Assembly (NCBI GenBank): GCA_964585485.1
Contig: CAZPDS010000003.1
Location: forward strand, 22,548 to 86,547
Reading direction: 5' to 3'
DNA length: 64,000 nt
DNA from: CALGYY01 sp964585485
Lineage (GTDB): Bacteria > Bacteroidota > Bacteroidia > Bacteroidales > CAIWKO01
Numbering within the stretch: position 1 is the stretch's first letter; every line of letters begins with the position of its first letter. Shown here piece after piece: positions 45,495 to 55,584 of the stretch. The position numbers were made by a program, and so were the translations under genes. A model generated the notes under the pieces. It saw nothing but the letters and a program-made list of their open reading frames with translations, was not told where the DNA came from and made no database searches.

Positions 45495-45510
45495 ACGATG
45501 AGAATATAGA

Positions 45511-45523
45511 GTGCTAAATTAGC
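45511..45523. promoter_or_regulatory. Shared near-palindromic promoter motif GTGCTAAATTAGC
   Basis: 13 bases identical to 25628-25640 before ilvE; 11 of them (GTGCTAAATTA) occur inverted at 13637-13647 before the PorE-like gene. In the exbB orientation it reads TAATTTAGC, a possible variant -7 element, so it may be promoter rather than operator. Confidence 0.4.
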
Positions 45524-45725
45524 AATTCTCCGGGATATGTGCCCGTCGTGAAAGAAAATGACTGGCACTGTCACACTATAAAAAGCGGGCATCAGCATCC
45601 GGCAAAGGAACTGAGTGTCAAAGCCACAAGCGGGATATTAACCAGGTCTTGTCAATAATTCACGGACCCGCTCCGGCTGCCATCCAGGTGGGCGTTGTAT
45701 ATTTATCCCCTTATCTGACTATACT

Positions 45726-47075
45726 ATGGCTAAAACAACCCATAAAAAGAAAAGCGGCGAAACCAAGATTTTCGTGTTGGACACGTCCGTAATCCTCTAC
45801 AATCATAACGCAATCCGCAGCTTTGACGAAAATGATGTTGCCATACCGATTACGGTACTGGAAGAACTGGACAACTTTAAGAAGGGGAATGATATTAAGA
45901 ATTTTGAAGCACGGGAATTCATCCGCACGATCGATGCACTTTCGGCGAAATACACCCTTCAGGACTGGGTTCCGATCGATGGTCCGTCGATGGGAAAATT
46001 CCGCGTGGTGATGCAGGAGCGAGGTGAAATTGATGCCCGTAAAATTTTCGGGGAAGATAAGCCCGACCACCGTATCCTCAACGCGACGCTGGCCTTGCAG
46101 CAACAGCACCCGGGGCGTCATGTTATACTCGTCACCAAAGATGTTAACCTTCGGCTTAAAGCCAAATCCTTAAACATCACTGCCGAGGATTTTGAAACCG
46201 GAAAAATTAAAGATATTGAATCCCTGTACACCGGAAAACGGCTGGTAGAAGGTCTTACAGGTGCCATCATCGACGAGGTTTACCAAAACGGGTTTTGCGA
46301 TCCCAAAAAAATCGGGGTCAAGGACCCCATTGCCAACCAGTATTTCATACTGAAAAACACCAAGGGCTCTGCCCTTACCTACTACAACCCGGTAAGCCAG
46401 ATGCTCGAGCGGATTGAGAAACGCTCCGCCTACCGCATCAACCCCCGCAATGCCGAACAGGTGTTTGCCCTGCACGCCATTATGAACCCCGACATTAAGC
46501 TGGTTACCATTTCGGGGGTAGCGGGAACGGGCAAAACACTGCTCACCCTCGCTGGCGCCCTGGAACAGCGCCGCAACTTCAAGCAGATCTATCTTTCGCG
46601 GCCCATTGTACCGCTTAGCAACAAAGACATTGGGTTTCTGCCGGGCGATATCAAGTCGAAGTTGAATCCATATATGGAGCCTTTGTTCGACAACCTGAAG
46701 ATGATCCAGAATCAATACGATGAACGCGATAAAGAACACAAGGCCATCACCGAAGCGCTGGAGAAAGAAAAGTTGGTGATTTCGCCCCTGGCCTACATCC
46801 GCGGACGAAGCCTGTCGAACATCTATTTTATTGTGGACGAGGCTCAGAACCTGACCCCGCACGAAGTTAAAACCATCATTACGCGGGCCGGCGAAGGAAC
46901 AAAAATCCTGCTCACGGGCGACATCAATCAGATTGACACGCCCTACCTGGATGCTGAATCCAACGGTTTATCCGTGCTGATTGACAAGTTGAAAAACCAA
47001 CCCATTTATGCCCACGTAAGGCTGGAGAAAGGGGAACGTTCGGAACTGGCCAACCTGGCCAGTGAGTTGTTGTAA
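45726..47075 (+). CDS. PhoH family ATPase with N-terminal PIN domain
   Basis: 449 aa. Residues about 15-145 form a PIN nuclease domain (FVLDTSVIL with its Asp, EELDNF, and LVTKDVNLR). Residues about 240-449 form the PhoH NTPase with Walker A GVAGTGKT near residue 264 and the DEAQNLTPHE Walker B block. PIN-PhoH proteins are RNA helicase/RNases. A TATATTTA stretch about 20 bases before the start may be its -7 element. The gene ends 2 bases before the stop of the convergent M28 gene. Confidence 0.92.
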   Translation: MAKTTHKKKSGETKIFVLDTSVILYNHNAIRSFDENDVAIPITVLEELDNFKKGNDIKNFEAREFIRTIDALSAKYTLQDWVPIDGPSMGKFRVVMQERGEIDARKIFGEDKPDHRILNATLALQQQHPGRHVILVTKDVNLRLKAKSLNITAEDFETGKIKDIESLYTGKRLVEGLTGAIIDEVYQNGFCDPKKIGVKDPIANQYFILKNTKGSALTYYNPVSQMLERIEKRSAYRINPRNAEQVFALHAIMNPDIKLVTISGVAGTGKTLLTLAGALEQRRNFKQIYLSRPIVPLSNKDIGFLPGDIKSKLNPYMEPLFDNLKMIQNQYDERDKEHKAITEALEKEKLVISPLAYIRGRSLSNIYFIVDEAQNLTPHEVKTIITRAGEGTKILLTGDINQIDTPYLDAESNGLSVLIDKLKNQPIYAHVRLEKGERSELANLASELL

Positions 47076-47077
47076 AT

Positions 47078-48100
47078 TCAGGCAGGTAATTCTTCTTCAA
47101 AAATCACCGTCAGCACTGTCTGGCCAACGGCCTTCAGCGTCGCTTTATCGATGTGTTCCATGTTATCATGCGTAGTATGCCACCATGGGAAAAAGCCCGT
47201 TTTTGATTGTGGATCATGATGGATGATGTCGATGGTTGGAATACCGGCATACTTGTTTACGTAGAGATGATCGTCATTGATAGCCCCCCCGTTTGTATTC
47301 GGGAAGTAACTACCGTAGCCCGCACGGAAAGCGGCACTCCACACTTTGCTCACGATATCGGGGGCATACTGAAGTGAAAAAGCTTCCTTCGCAAAGTGCC
47401 CGTTTTCAACGCCCACCATATCAAGCAAAATTCCAAAACGCGCCGAATACCCGACTTTGTGCGGATTTTTCGCCCAATACTGTGAACCCAGGCCCCAGTT
47501 TTCGCCATCGTATTCAGTATTATCCCACATGGGCTCACCGTAGTCTTCGGCATCAAAAAAGATAATATCCACCCCAATGCCGGGCTCGTTTTTTTGCAGA
47601 ATGCGGGCGATCTCCAGGAGTACGCCCACTCCGCTGGCTCCATCGTTGGCGGCGTCTACGGGTGTTTTGTGCTTTGTTTCATCCGCATCGTTATCGGCCC
47701 AGGGGCGCGAATCCCAGTGTGAACAGAGCATCACGCGCACCGGCCGCTCAGGATTTATGGCTCCGATGATATTCCGGGCATTCAGCAGGGTGCCGTCGAA
47801 AGCACGGAGCTTCACGTGCTGCGAAGTCACCTGAGCACCATACGAAGCCAGTTTTGCCTCCAACCAGTCGCCACACTTTTTGTGAGCCGCAGAATTCGGC
47901 ACACGGGGACTCATGTCCACCTGGGTCTTAATAAACTGATAGGCCGAATCCTCATTGAAAACAGGCACGTTCGCCCTGAGGGTGTCCGGATTCGTAGTAT
48001 TGGTGGTTTGATTGCCATTGTTACAGCCCATATTACAGGATACCAGCAGCAGCACCATTACCATCATCATCACACTATGAGTGAACCGAATTTTATACAT
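47078..48100 (-). CDS. M28 family lipoprotein, glutaminyl-peptide cyclotransferase-like
   Basis: 340 aa. Lipoprotein signal with lipobox LLVSC (Cys at about residue 22). The zinc-peptidase fold shows the metal ligands of the M28/QC group: SHWDSRPW, DAANDGASGVGVLLE, FFDAEDYG, and a C-terminal TTHDNMEHID region with the distal His. The pattern (HWDSRPWADND plus DGASG) is the one in glutaminyl cyclases, which form N-terminal pyroglutamate. N-terminal pyroglutamate is frequent on proteins exported through the T9SS, so an envelope location fits. An aminopeptidase role cannot be excluded. Confidence 0.85.
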   Translation of the reverse strand: MYKIRFTHSVMMMVMVLLLVSCNMGCNNGNQTTNTTNPDTLRANVPVFNEDSAYQFIKTQVDMSPRVPNSAAHKKCGDWLEAKLASYGAQVTSQHVKLRAFDGTLLNARNIIGAINPERPVRVMLCSHWDSRPWADNDADETKHKTPVDAANDGASGVGVLLEIARILQKNEPGIGVDIIFFDAEDYGEPMWDNTEYDGENWGLGSQYWAKNPHKVGYSARFGILLDMVGVENGHFAKEAFSLQYAPDIVSKVWSAAFRAGYGSYFPNTNGGAINDDHLYVNKYAGIPTIDIIHHDPQSKTGFFPWWHTTHDNMEHIDKATLKAVGQTVLTVIFEEELPA

Positions 48101-48205
48101 GGCAGTAAAATTATGATGACAAAAATAAGCAATCTTTGATTGCCGCGGGCAAAGAGGGTTTCGTCGCCCACCCTATTGCATTAGGCCAAAATCCCAAAAA
48201 AATTC

Positions 48206-48214
48206 TACCTTTGC
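48206..48214 (+). promoter_or_regulatory. Bacteroidota -7 element for valS (TACCTTTGC)
   Basis: Exact TAnnTTTG match, 49 bases before the chosen valS ATG; probably drives valS-lpdA-asnB-glycosyltransferase. Confidence 0.6.
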
Positions 48215-48263
48215 ATGTTTTATAAAAATGTTATTAACGCGAGCGCGGCAGGGCCGCAATTTT

Positions 48264-50900
48264 ATGGAAATACCCACCAAATACGAACCCACACAGGCGG
48301 AAGAGAAATGGTACGCCTACTGGATGGAAAAGGGATTTTTTAAATCCGTTCCCGACGATAGAGAACCCTATTGCATCGTGATCCCACCCCCCAATGTTAC
48401 CGGGGTTTTGCACATGGGGCACATGCTGAACAACACGCTGCAAGACGTTCTTATCAGGCGCGCGCGCATGCTGGGCAAAAACGCACTTTGGGTACCGGGA
48501 ACGGACCACGCATCCATCGCCACCGAAGCCAAAGTGGTAGCAAAACTGAAGGAAGAAGGTATTGATAAAAAGGACCTCACCCGCGATGAATTTCTTCGTC
48601 ACGCCTGGGATTGGAAAGAAAAGCACGGTGGCATCATCCTGGAACAACTTAAAAAACTGGGGGCATCCTGCGATTGGAGCCGGACCCGCTTTACCATGGA
48701 TGAAGCGCTGTACGAATCGGTGATCCGCGTATTCGTAGACCTATACAATAAGGGTCTGATTTACCGCGGCGTTCGCATGGTGAACTGGGATCCCAGCGCA
48801 CTAACCGCGGTATCGGATGAAGAAGTCAACTACAAGGAACTGCAATCCAAACTCTATTACATCCGCTACAAAATCGAAGGCGAAGCCGATGCCTGGATCA
48901 CCATTGCCACCACACGTCCCGAAACCATCCTGGGCGATACCGCGGTTTGCGTGCACCCCGACGATGAGCGTTATGCCCACCTGAAGGGAAAGCATGTGCT
49001 GATTCCCCTCATTGGGCGCTCCGTGCCCATCATTTACGATGAATACGTAGACCGTGAATTTGGAACAGGTGCGCTGAAAGTCACGCCTGCTCACGATATC
49101 AATGACTACAACCTCGGCATCAAACATAAACTGCAGAGCATCGACATTTTCAACGACAACGGCACGCTGAATGAAAAAGCGCAGCTTTACGTTGGCGAAG
49201 ACCGTTTTGCGGTACGCAAAAAGATCGCGAAAGAACTTGAGGAAAAAGGGCACATGGTGAAGATTGAAGAAATCACCAACAAGGTGGGGTACTCTGAACG
49301 CACCGATGCCGTGATAGAGCCCAAGCTCTCCATGCAATGGTTCATGCGGATGACCGATATGGCAAAACCCGCGCTGGACGTGGTAATGAATGATACCATA
49401 ACCTTCACGCCGGCCAAGTTTAAAAACACCTACCGGCATTGGATGGAAAACGTGAAGGATTGGTGCATCTCCCGCCAGTTGTGGTGGGGGCAACGTATCC
49501 CGGCCTGGTACCTCCCCGATGGAGAGGTTGTCGTTGCCAACACGGCTGACGAAGCCCTTGCAAAAGCACGGCAGATCAGCGGAAATGAAAATCTTGCGAT
49601 CGACGATCTTCGACAGGACGAAGATGTACTGGACACCTGGTTCTCCTCCTGGTTGTGGCCGATTTCGGTCTTCGACGGCATTCGTCATCCCAATAACGAC
49701 GACATCAAGTACTATTATCCCACCAACGACCTGATCACTGCACCGGAAATCCTGTTCTTCTGGGTAGCCCGCATGATCATGGCCGGGCAGAAATACCGCA
49801 ACGACATTCCGTTTAAAAATGTTTACCTGACCGGTATCGTACGCGACAAGCAGGGCCGTAAGATGTCGAAAAGCCTTGGCAATAGCCCCGATCCCATCGA
49901 ACTGATGCAAAAATTCGGTGCCGATGGCGTGCGCGTGGGGATGTTGCTGTGCTCACCGGCCGGCAATGACCTGCCCTTTGACGAATCGCTATGTGAACAA
50001 GGCCGCAACTTTAGCAATAAAATCTGGAATGCATTCCGTCTTGTAAAAGGCTGGACCGTGGACGATACGATCGTCCAACCGCAATCTTCAGCCATCAGCG
50101 CAGATTGGTTCCGGTCGAAATTCAACGCAACCCTTGAACTCGCCAACGATCATTTCAGCAAGTACCGCATGTCGGAAGCACTGATGACACTCTACAAATT
50201 GACATGGGATGATTTCTGTTCATGGTACCTGGAGATGATCAAACCCGCTTACCAGCAGCCCATCGACAGGAAAACATACGAAGCCACCGTGGAATTTTTT
50301 GAAATGCTGCTGAAAGCCTTGCATCCGTTCATGCCGTTCATTACTGAAGAACTCTGGCATTACCTGAACGAACGCGGCGAGGATGAATCCATCATGATCA
50401 GCCCCTGGCCCGAAGTGAAAAGCTACGATCCCTCTCTGCTCACCTCGTTCACCTATGCATCCGAGGTTATCACCGCCGTTCGTGGCATCCGCAAGGAGAA
50501 AAACCTCAGCATGAAAGAAAGCCTGATCCTGATGATTCGAAAAAACAATCAGGAAAAACCTGACCTTCGTTTTGATGATGTTGCCGCCAAACTCTGCAAC
50601 CTGTCGGCCATTCATTATGTAGAGACCAAACCTGAAAACGCCTTTACTTTTATTTCGGGAGCGACGGAGTTTTACATCCCGGTAACGGAAAACGTGGACA
50701 TCGAAAGTGAGCTGGCCAAATTGCAGCAGGAACTCGATTACAATAAGGGATTCCTGGTTTCTGTAATGAAAAAACTCAGCAACGAAAACTTTGTCCGTAA
50801 TGCCAAGGAATCGGTTGTTGACATTGAACGCAAGAAACAGGCAGACGCTGAATCAAAGATCAAAGTTCTTGAAGAGCAAATTCAATCACTCAAAAAATAA
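48264..50900 (+). CDS. valS: Valine--tRNA ligase
   Basis: 878 aa from the ATG at 48264 (MEIPTKYEPTQAEEKWYAYW), the homologous start; an in-frame ATG 12 codons earlier is possible. Class Ia features: HMGHMLNNT (HIGH-type) near residue 50, the editing domain with TTRPETILGDTAV, GRKMSKSLG (KMSKS) near residue 531, the anticodon domain, and the C-terminal coiled coil (SELAKLQQELDYNKGF). Charges tRNA-Val. lpdA follows after 5 bases. Confidence 0.96.
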   Translation: MEIPTKYEPTQAEEKWYAYWMEKGFFKSVPDDREPYCIVIPPPNVTGVLHMGHMLNNTLQDVLIRRARMLGKNALWVPGTDHASIATEAKVVAKLKEEGIDKKDLTRDEFLRHAWDWKEKHGGIILEQLKKLGASCDWSRTRFTMDEALYESVIRVFVDLYNKGLIYRGVRMVNWDPSALTAVSDEEVNYKELQSKLYYIRYKIEGEADAWITIATTRPETILGDTAVCVHPDDERYAHLKGKHVLIPLIGRSVPIIYDEYVDREFGTGALKVTPAHDINDYNLGIKHKLQSIDIFNDNGTLNEKAQLYVGEDRFAVRKKIAKELEEKGHMVKIEEITNKVGYSERTDAVIEPKLSMQWFMRMTDMAKPALDVVMNDTITFTPAKFKNTYRHWMENVKDWCISRQLWWGQRIPAWYLPDGEVVVANTADEALAKARQISGNENLAIDDLRQDEDVLDTWFSSWLWPISVFDGIRHPNNDDIKYYYPTNDLITAPEILFFWVARMIMAGQKYRNDIPFKNVYLTGIVRDKQGRKMSKSLGNSPDPIELMQKFGADGVRVGMLLCSPAGNDLPFDESLCEQGRNFSNKIWNAFRLVKGWTVDDTIVQPQSSAISADWFRSKFNATLELANDHFSKYRMSEALMTLYKLTWDDFCSWYLEMIKPAYQQPIDRKTYEATVEFFEMLLKALHPFMPFITEELWHYLNERGEDESIMISPWPEVKSYDPSLLTSFTYASEVITAVRGIRKEKNLSMKESLILMIRKNNQEKPDLRFDDVAAKLCNLSAIHYVETKPENAFTFISGATEFYIPVTENVDIESELAKLQQELDYNKGFLVSVMKKLSNENFVRNAKESVVDIERKKQADAESKIKVLEEQIQSLKK

Positions 50901-50905
50901 ATCCT

Positions 50906-52343
50906 ATGCAGTACGATTGCATCGTGATCGGAAGCGGCCCCGGCGGTTATGTAGCCGCTATCAGGGCGTCCCAACTGGGGATGAAAACCGCGGTTGTTGA
51001 AAAAGCTGAACCGGGCGGTATTTGCCTTAACTGGGGCTGTATTCCAACCAAGGCGCTGCTAAAAAGCGCACAGGTGTACAACTACATGAAACATGCAGCC
51101 GATTACGGAATCGTGCTAAACGGTGACGTGGCGCCGGATTTCGCGGCCGTCGTGGCGCGCAGCCGCGGCGTGGCGGAAAACATGAGCAAAGGGATACAGT
51201 ATCTCTTCAAAAAAAATAACATCGATGTGCTGGCGGGCTTCGGCAAAGTGAAACCCGGGAAAGTGGTGGAAGTTACGGTGGCCGATGGCAGTGTCAGTGA
51301 GTACAGCGCCGACCACATTATTCTCGCCACGGGCGCCCGTTCCCGCAATTTACCCAAGTTGCCGCAGGACGGGAAAAAGATCATCGGTTACCGCGAAGCC
51401 ATGACGCTTCCGCAGCGCCCGGATTCCATGGTGGTTGTTGGCTCCGGTGCCATCGGCTCGGAATTCGCCTTCTTCTATCAATCCATGGGCACAAAGGTGA
51501 CCTTGATCGAGCTACTGCCCGCCGTATTGCCCATCGAAGATGAAGACACCTCCAAACAAATGGAACGCTCCTTCAAAAAAGCAGGGCTAACTGTCATGAC
51601 CTCGGCCACAGTTGAATCTGTCGACACCAGCGGTGAAGGCTGCAAGGTAAGCGTAACCACCAAAAAAGGAACTGAAGTGATTGCCTGCGACGTCGTACTT
51701 TCCGCCGTAGGCGTAGCAACAAACCTTGAAGGCCTGGGTCTGGAAGAAACAGGCATTTTGGTTGAACGCGGCAAGGTCCAGGTGGATGAATACTACCGGA
51801 CGAGCGTTGAAGGCTATTACGCCATAGGCGACATCGTACACGGGCCGGCCCTGGCGCACGTTGCATCGCACGAAGGCATTCTCTGTGTTGAAAAAATTGC
51901 GGGACTACACACTGAACCCATGGACTACACGAACATTCCGTCATGCACCTATACAACACCGGAAGTGGCTTCGGTAGGTATGACTGAGAAAGCCGCCCGG
52001 GAAGCCGGTTATGAGCTGAAGGTCGGAAAATTCCCCTACACCGCTTCCGGTAAAGCAACGGCGGCAGGCAACAAAGATGGCTTTATTAAAGTGATTTTTG
52101 TTGCCTGCCGCCGTTGCTTTACCGGAAGNNNNNNNNNNGATTTTTGATGCAAAAACCAACACTTGTCTGGGCGCCCATATGGTGGGCGATAATGTTACTG
52201 AGATGATCTCGGAAGTGGTGGTGGCCCGAAAAATGAAGGCCAGCGGGCACGACCTCATCCACGCGGTACATCCGCACCCAACCATGTCGGAGGCGGTGAT
52301 GGAAGCCGTAGCCGCGGCTTACGGAGAAGTCATCCACCTGTAG
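50906..52343 (+). CDS. lpdA: Dihydrolipoyl dehydrogenase, interrupted by a fold-back misassembly
   Basis: FAD motif GSGPGGYVAA at the start, redox disulfide Cys40-Cys45 in GGICLNWGCIPTK, NAD-binding VVGSGAIGSEFA, and the final HAVHPHPTMSEA with the catalytic His. It is the E3 subunit of pyruvate and 2-oxoglutarate dehydrogenase. Coding is in one frame to VIF at 52099 and continues in another at 52146 (DAKTNTCLGAH). Between them are a 29-base inverted copy of upstream sequence, ten N and a 7-base duplicate. Removing 52100-52145 gives one clean frame of 463 aa, the normal length, so the gene is intact in the cell. Confidence 0.92.
52097..52145. other. Fold-back artefact and 10-N gap inside lpdA
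   Basis: 52097-52128 is the exact reverse complement of 52044-52075 (32 bases) and ends at the N run (52129-52138). GATTTTT right of the gap (52139-52145) repeats the bases at 52093-52099. Confidence 0.9.
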
Positions 52344-52348
52344 AAGCC

Positions 52349-54232
52349 ATGTGCGGAATCTGCGGTGGCATAGCATACAGTGAAAAAGGAGGCGGCCGTC
52401 TTAACCGTATCTCCGCCGCCGTGGAAAGCCTGCGTTTGCGCGGACCAGACCAGAAGGGCATTTATCTAAACGGAGACGTTGCGCTGGGGCATACGCGCCT
52501 CTCCATCATCGACCTCAGCGATGCCGCCTCACAGCCGTTTTCCGACAACAGCGGTCGCTACACCATCGTTTTCAACGGTGAAATCTTTAACTTCAAGGAC
52601 CTGCGCAAACCCTTAGAGCAACTAGGAATTCCTTTCCGATCGCAAAGCGACACGGAGGTGATTCTCAACCTTTACATCCTGCAGGGCCCGGCATTCCTTG
52701 AAAAGCTCAATGGCTTTTTCGCACTGTGCATTTACGACAAGCAGGAAAACAGTCTGTTCATTGCGCGGGACCGAATGGGAATTAAGCCCTTGCATCTATA
52801 CATGGACGAGGACAACCTGCTGTTTGCTTCCGAGCTCAAAGCCTTGATGGCCCTGGGCATTCCGCGGGAACTGGATCCTTCGTCCCTGTTCACCTACCTA
52901 CAATTGAGTTACATCCCGGCCCCGGCCAGTATTTTTAAAAACGTCAGAAAATTGATGCCTGGGCATTATCTCACCGTTTGCGGAACAGAAGTCACCGACC
53001 ATTGCTGGTATTCAATTCCGTATCGTCCCCTTGAACAGTCTCACGATTCTTACGAAACCGCCTGTCAACAAATTCGCGCGCACCTGGATCGGTCGGTGGA
53101 GCAGCGCCTCATGGCAGATGTTCCCTTGGGTTGTTTTCTCAGTGGAGGACTTGATTCGTCCATTATCACCGGGCTTGCTGCGCGCCATACGACCTCGCTG
53201 AAAACCTTCAGCATCGGTTTTAAAGACGAAGCCCATTTTGATGAAACCCGCTATGCCGAAGAGATTGCGCGGCTGCACAAAACCGATCACCATGCCTTTC
53301 GCCTCAGCACGAGCGACCTGTACGACGCCTTAGGGGATGTACTGGATTATATTGACGAGCCCTTTGCCGACTCCTCTGCCCTTGCCGTTTACATCCTCAG
53401 CCGCGAAACTCGCAAGCAGGTTACGGTGGCTCTTTCGGGAGATGGTGCTGATGAACTTTACGGCGGTTACATTAAACACAGCGCAGAGTGGCGGATGCGG
53501 AATGCTGGACTGGCCGAAAACCTGGTTCGCTGGGGCCATCCCTTGTGGAACGTCTTGCCGAAATCGCGTAATACCAAAGCCGGTAACAAAACACGGCAGC
53601 TGGCTCGTTTTGCCCAGGGCATGAAATTATCGCCAGCCGACCGTTACTGGCGTTGGGCGTCGGTAAGCGACGAGCATCAGGCCGGTGCACTGCTCCTGCG
53701 TTCCCCGCAGCCTGACCCCATTTTCGAAGACCTGAAAAAACGCTACTGCCAGGTTCTCGGCGAAAGCAATCTGAATGATGTACTCCTTGCCGACATGCAG
53801 CTGGTGCTGACAAACGACATGCTCGCGAAGGTTGATTATATGTCGATGGCGAATTCGCTGGAGGTGCGCGTTCCTTTTCTGGATTACGAGCATGTGAATT
53901 ATGTTTTTTCCTTACCTGCGGAGTGGAAGTTTGGAAAAGCCCAGAGTAAAAAAATACTGCGCGATACCTTCAGCGACCTTTTGACCGATACGGTGCTAAA
54001 CCGGCCCAAGCACGGATTTGAAGTGCCCCTGCTGCGATGGTTCCGCACGGAAATGCGACAGCAAATTCATCAGGAGTTACTCAGTGAACGTTTGCTGCAG
54101 GAACAAGGGATTTTTCAGCCTGCCGCGGTCCGTCAATTGTTGCAACAACTTGACTCGGCCAATCCCGGTGATGCGGCCGCCCGGGTTTGGAATCTAATCG
54201 TATTTCAGTACTGGTGGATAAAAAACATGTGA
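52349..54232 (+). CDS. asnB: Asparagine synthase (glutamine-hydrolysing), polysaccharide-locus type
   Basis: 627 aa. Glutaminase domain with the N-terminal nucleophile Cys2 (MCGICGG), then the synthetase domain with the pyrophosphate loop LSGGLDSSI near residue 264. AsnB makes asparagine from aspartate; homologues in polysaccharide clusters may instead amidate sugars or other acids. Placed 5 bases after lpdA and 10 bases before a glycosyltransferase, which supports the second use, though a housekeeping role is possible. Confidence 0.9.
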   Translation: MCGICGGIAYSEKGGGRLNRISAAVESLRLRGPDQKGIYLNGDVALGHTRLSIIDLSDAASQPFSDNSGRYTIVFNGEIFNFKDLRKPLEQLGIPFRSQSDTEVILNLYILQGPAFLEKLNGFFALCIYDKQENSLFIARDRMGIKPLHLYMDEDNLLFASELKALMALGIPRELDPSSLFTYLQLSYIPAPASIFKNVRKLMPGHYLTVCGTEVTDHCWYSIPYRPLEQSHDSYETACQQIRAHLDRSVEQRLMADVPLGCFLSGGLDSSIITGLAARHTTSLKTFSIGFKDEAHFDETRYAEEIARLHKTDHHAFRLSTSDLYDALGDVLDYIDEPFADSSALAVYILSRETRKQVTVALSGDGADELYGGYIKHSAEWRMRNAGLAENLVRWGHPLWNVLPKSRNTKAGNKTRQLARFAQGMKLSPADRYWRWASVSDEHQAGALLLRSPQPDPIFEDLKKRYCQVLGESNLNDVLLADMQLVLTNDMLAKVDYMSMANSLEVRVPFLDYEHVNYVFSLPAEWKFGKAQSKKILRDTFSDLLTDTVLNRPKHGFEVPLLRWFRTEMRQQIHQELLSERLLQEQGIFQPAAVRQLLQQLDSANPGDAAARVWNLIVFQYWWIKNM

Positions 54233-54242
54233 GGACCTAATC

Positions 54243-55430
54243 ATGCCAAGGGTATTACGCATCATCAATCGTTTCAATCTGGGGGGACCCACCTACAACG
54301 CAGCCTATCTCACCCGCTACCTCCCGGCTGCGTATGAAACGCTTCTGATTGGCGGCCAGCAGGATGAGAGCGAAGCTGCCTCTCACCACATTCTCGACAG
54401 TTTGGGCCTCGAGGCCAGGGTCATCCCCGAAATGCGGCGCACCATCTACCCGCTTCAGGACGCCATCGCCTTACGGAAAATTAAAGCCATTATTCGCCAC
54501 TATAAACCCGACATTGTGCACACGCATGCTTCCAAAGCAGGCGCGCTGGGCCGCCAGGCCGCATTCCAGATGGGCGTTCCCGTGGTGGTACACACCTTTC
54601 ATGGCCATGTTTTCGACGCCTATTTCAGCGGGATTCGATCAAAACTCTACCAGATGATTGAACGGAAGCTGGCCGCAAAAAGTAGCAAAATCATTGCCCT
54701 AAGCGAAATTCAGAAATATGACCTGGTAACAAAGTACAACATTTGTCCAGCCTCCAAAGTTGAAATTATTCCTTTGGGCTTTGATTTAAGCCGCTTTCGC
54801 GAAGATATCGAAAGTAAACGGGCCGCCTTTCGTACCACCTACAATATCGGTGAGGATGAAGTAGCCATTGGGATCGTGGGTCGCATCGTGCCCATTAAAA
54901 ATCACGAACTCTTTCTTCGCTCACTTGCCTGGCTAAAAGCCAACAGCAGCGTCAAGATCCGTGCATTTATCGTGGGCGACGGCGAGTGCCGGCAAGCCAT
55001 GGAACACCTGGCTCGTCAGCTCGGACTGGATACCACCAACGCCCATGACGAAAATCGCCCGTCAACACTCACCTTTACGTCGTGGATAAAAGAAGTCGAT
55101 ACGGTGAATGCCGGTATGGATATCATCGCCTTGTCGTCCCTGAACGAGGGTACCCCCGTTAGCCTGATCGAAGCCCAGGCCGCCGGAAAACCCATTGTTA
55201 CCACCCGTGTTGGCGGTATCGAAAATATTGTCCTTCCCGGAAAAACAGCCCTGTTGTCCGACACCAGGGATGCAGACGCCTTTGGCGCCAATCTGAAAAT
55301 CCTGGCCGAAGACGCCGGCATGCGGGAAGCCTTTGGCAAGGAAGGTTGGCCCTTTGTAGAACAACGTTTTCACTACACACGTTTAGTGAACGACATGGCG
55401 GCACTTTACGAACGGCTCCTCCGAAAATAA
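54243..55430 (+). CDS. Glycosyltransferase family 4-like (GT-B) protein
   Basis: 395 aa. N-terminal Rossmann domain (VLRIINRFNLGGPTYNAA, then DIVHTHASKAGALGR) and the Glycos_transf_1 C-terminal domain with IVGRIVPIKNHELFLRS and the nucleotide-sugar site SSLNEGTPVSLIEAQAAGKP (Glu pair). It transfers a sugar, probably retaining, during surface polysaccharide assembly. Donor and acceptor unknown. Last gene of the valS run; the export genes start 150 bases later from their own promoter. Confidence 0.9.
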   Translation: MPRVLRIINRFNLGGPTYNAAYLTRYLPAAYETLLIGGQQDESEAASHHILDSLGLEARVIPEMRRTIYPLQDAIALRKIKAIIRHYKPDIVHTHASKAGALGRQAAFQMGVPVVVHTFHGHVFDAYFSGIRSKLYQMIERKLAAKSSKIIALSEIQKYDLVTKYNICPASKVEIIPLGFDLSRFREDIESKRAAFRTTYNIGEDEVAIGIVGRIVPIKNHELFLRSLAWLKANSSVKIRAFIVGDGECRQAMEHLARQLGLDTTNAHDENRPSTLTFTSWIKEVDTVNAGMDIIALSSLNEGTPVSLIEAQAAGKPIVTTRVGGIENIVLPGKTALLSDTRDADAFGANLKILAEDAGMREAFGKEGWPFVEQRFHYTRLVNDMAALYERLLRK

Positions 55431-55487
55431 CACCGGGATCACGCCCATCTTTGTGCGAAAATATTTTCTCAATTAAAAATTTATTAG

Positions 55488-55507
55488 TTACTTTGCAACA
55501 CAAAGTA
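55488..55507 (+). promoter_or_regulatory. Export-operon promoter with overlapping inverted repeat
   Basis: TTACTTTG at 55488-55495 is a one-mismatch -7 element. It forms the left arm of a perfect 7-bp inverted repeat, TACTTTG (55489-55495) and CAAAGTA (55501-55507), with a 5-base spacer. A repressor bound here would cover the -7 element and start site. Confidence 0.5.
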
Positions 55508-55584
55508 CTTTTTGTCGTAAAAGACCAAAAAATTCGCGTCTCACGCGGGTACAAATGTTATTTTTGTTAAACATATCGAGGAAG

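Noticed and set aside
48801..49910. 369-codon minus-strand open frame
   Set aside because: Antisense to valS, which has all class I synthetase motifs; a codon-bias shadow. The same applies to long antisense frames at 31650-32507 (trxB), 24012-25064 (lysS), 15504-16418 (PorE-like) and 12124-12651 (secDF).
52044..52128. Large perfect inverted repeat as a regulatory or mobile element
   Set aside because: It abuts an N gap inside an essential gene and its removal restores the frame, so it is an assembly fold-back.
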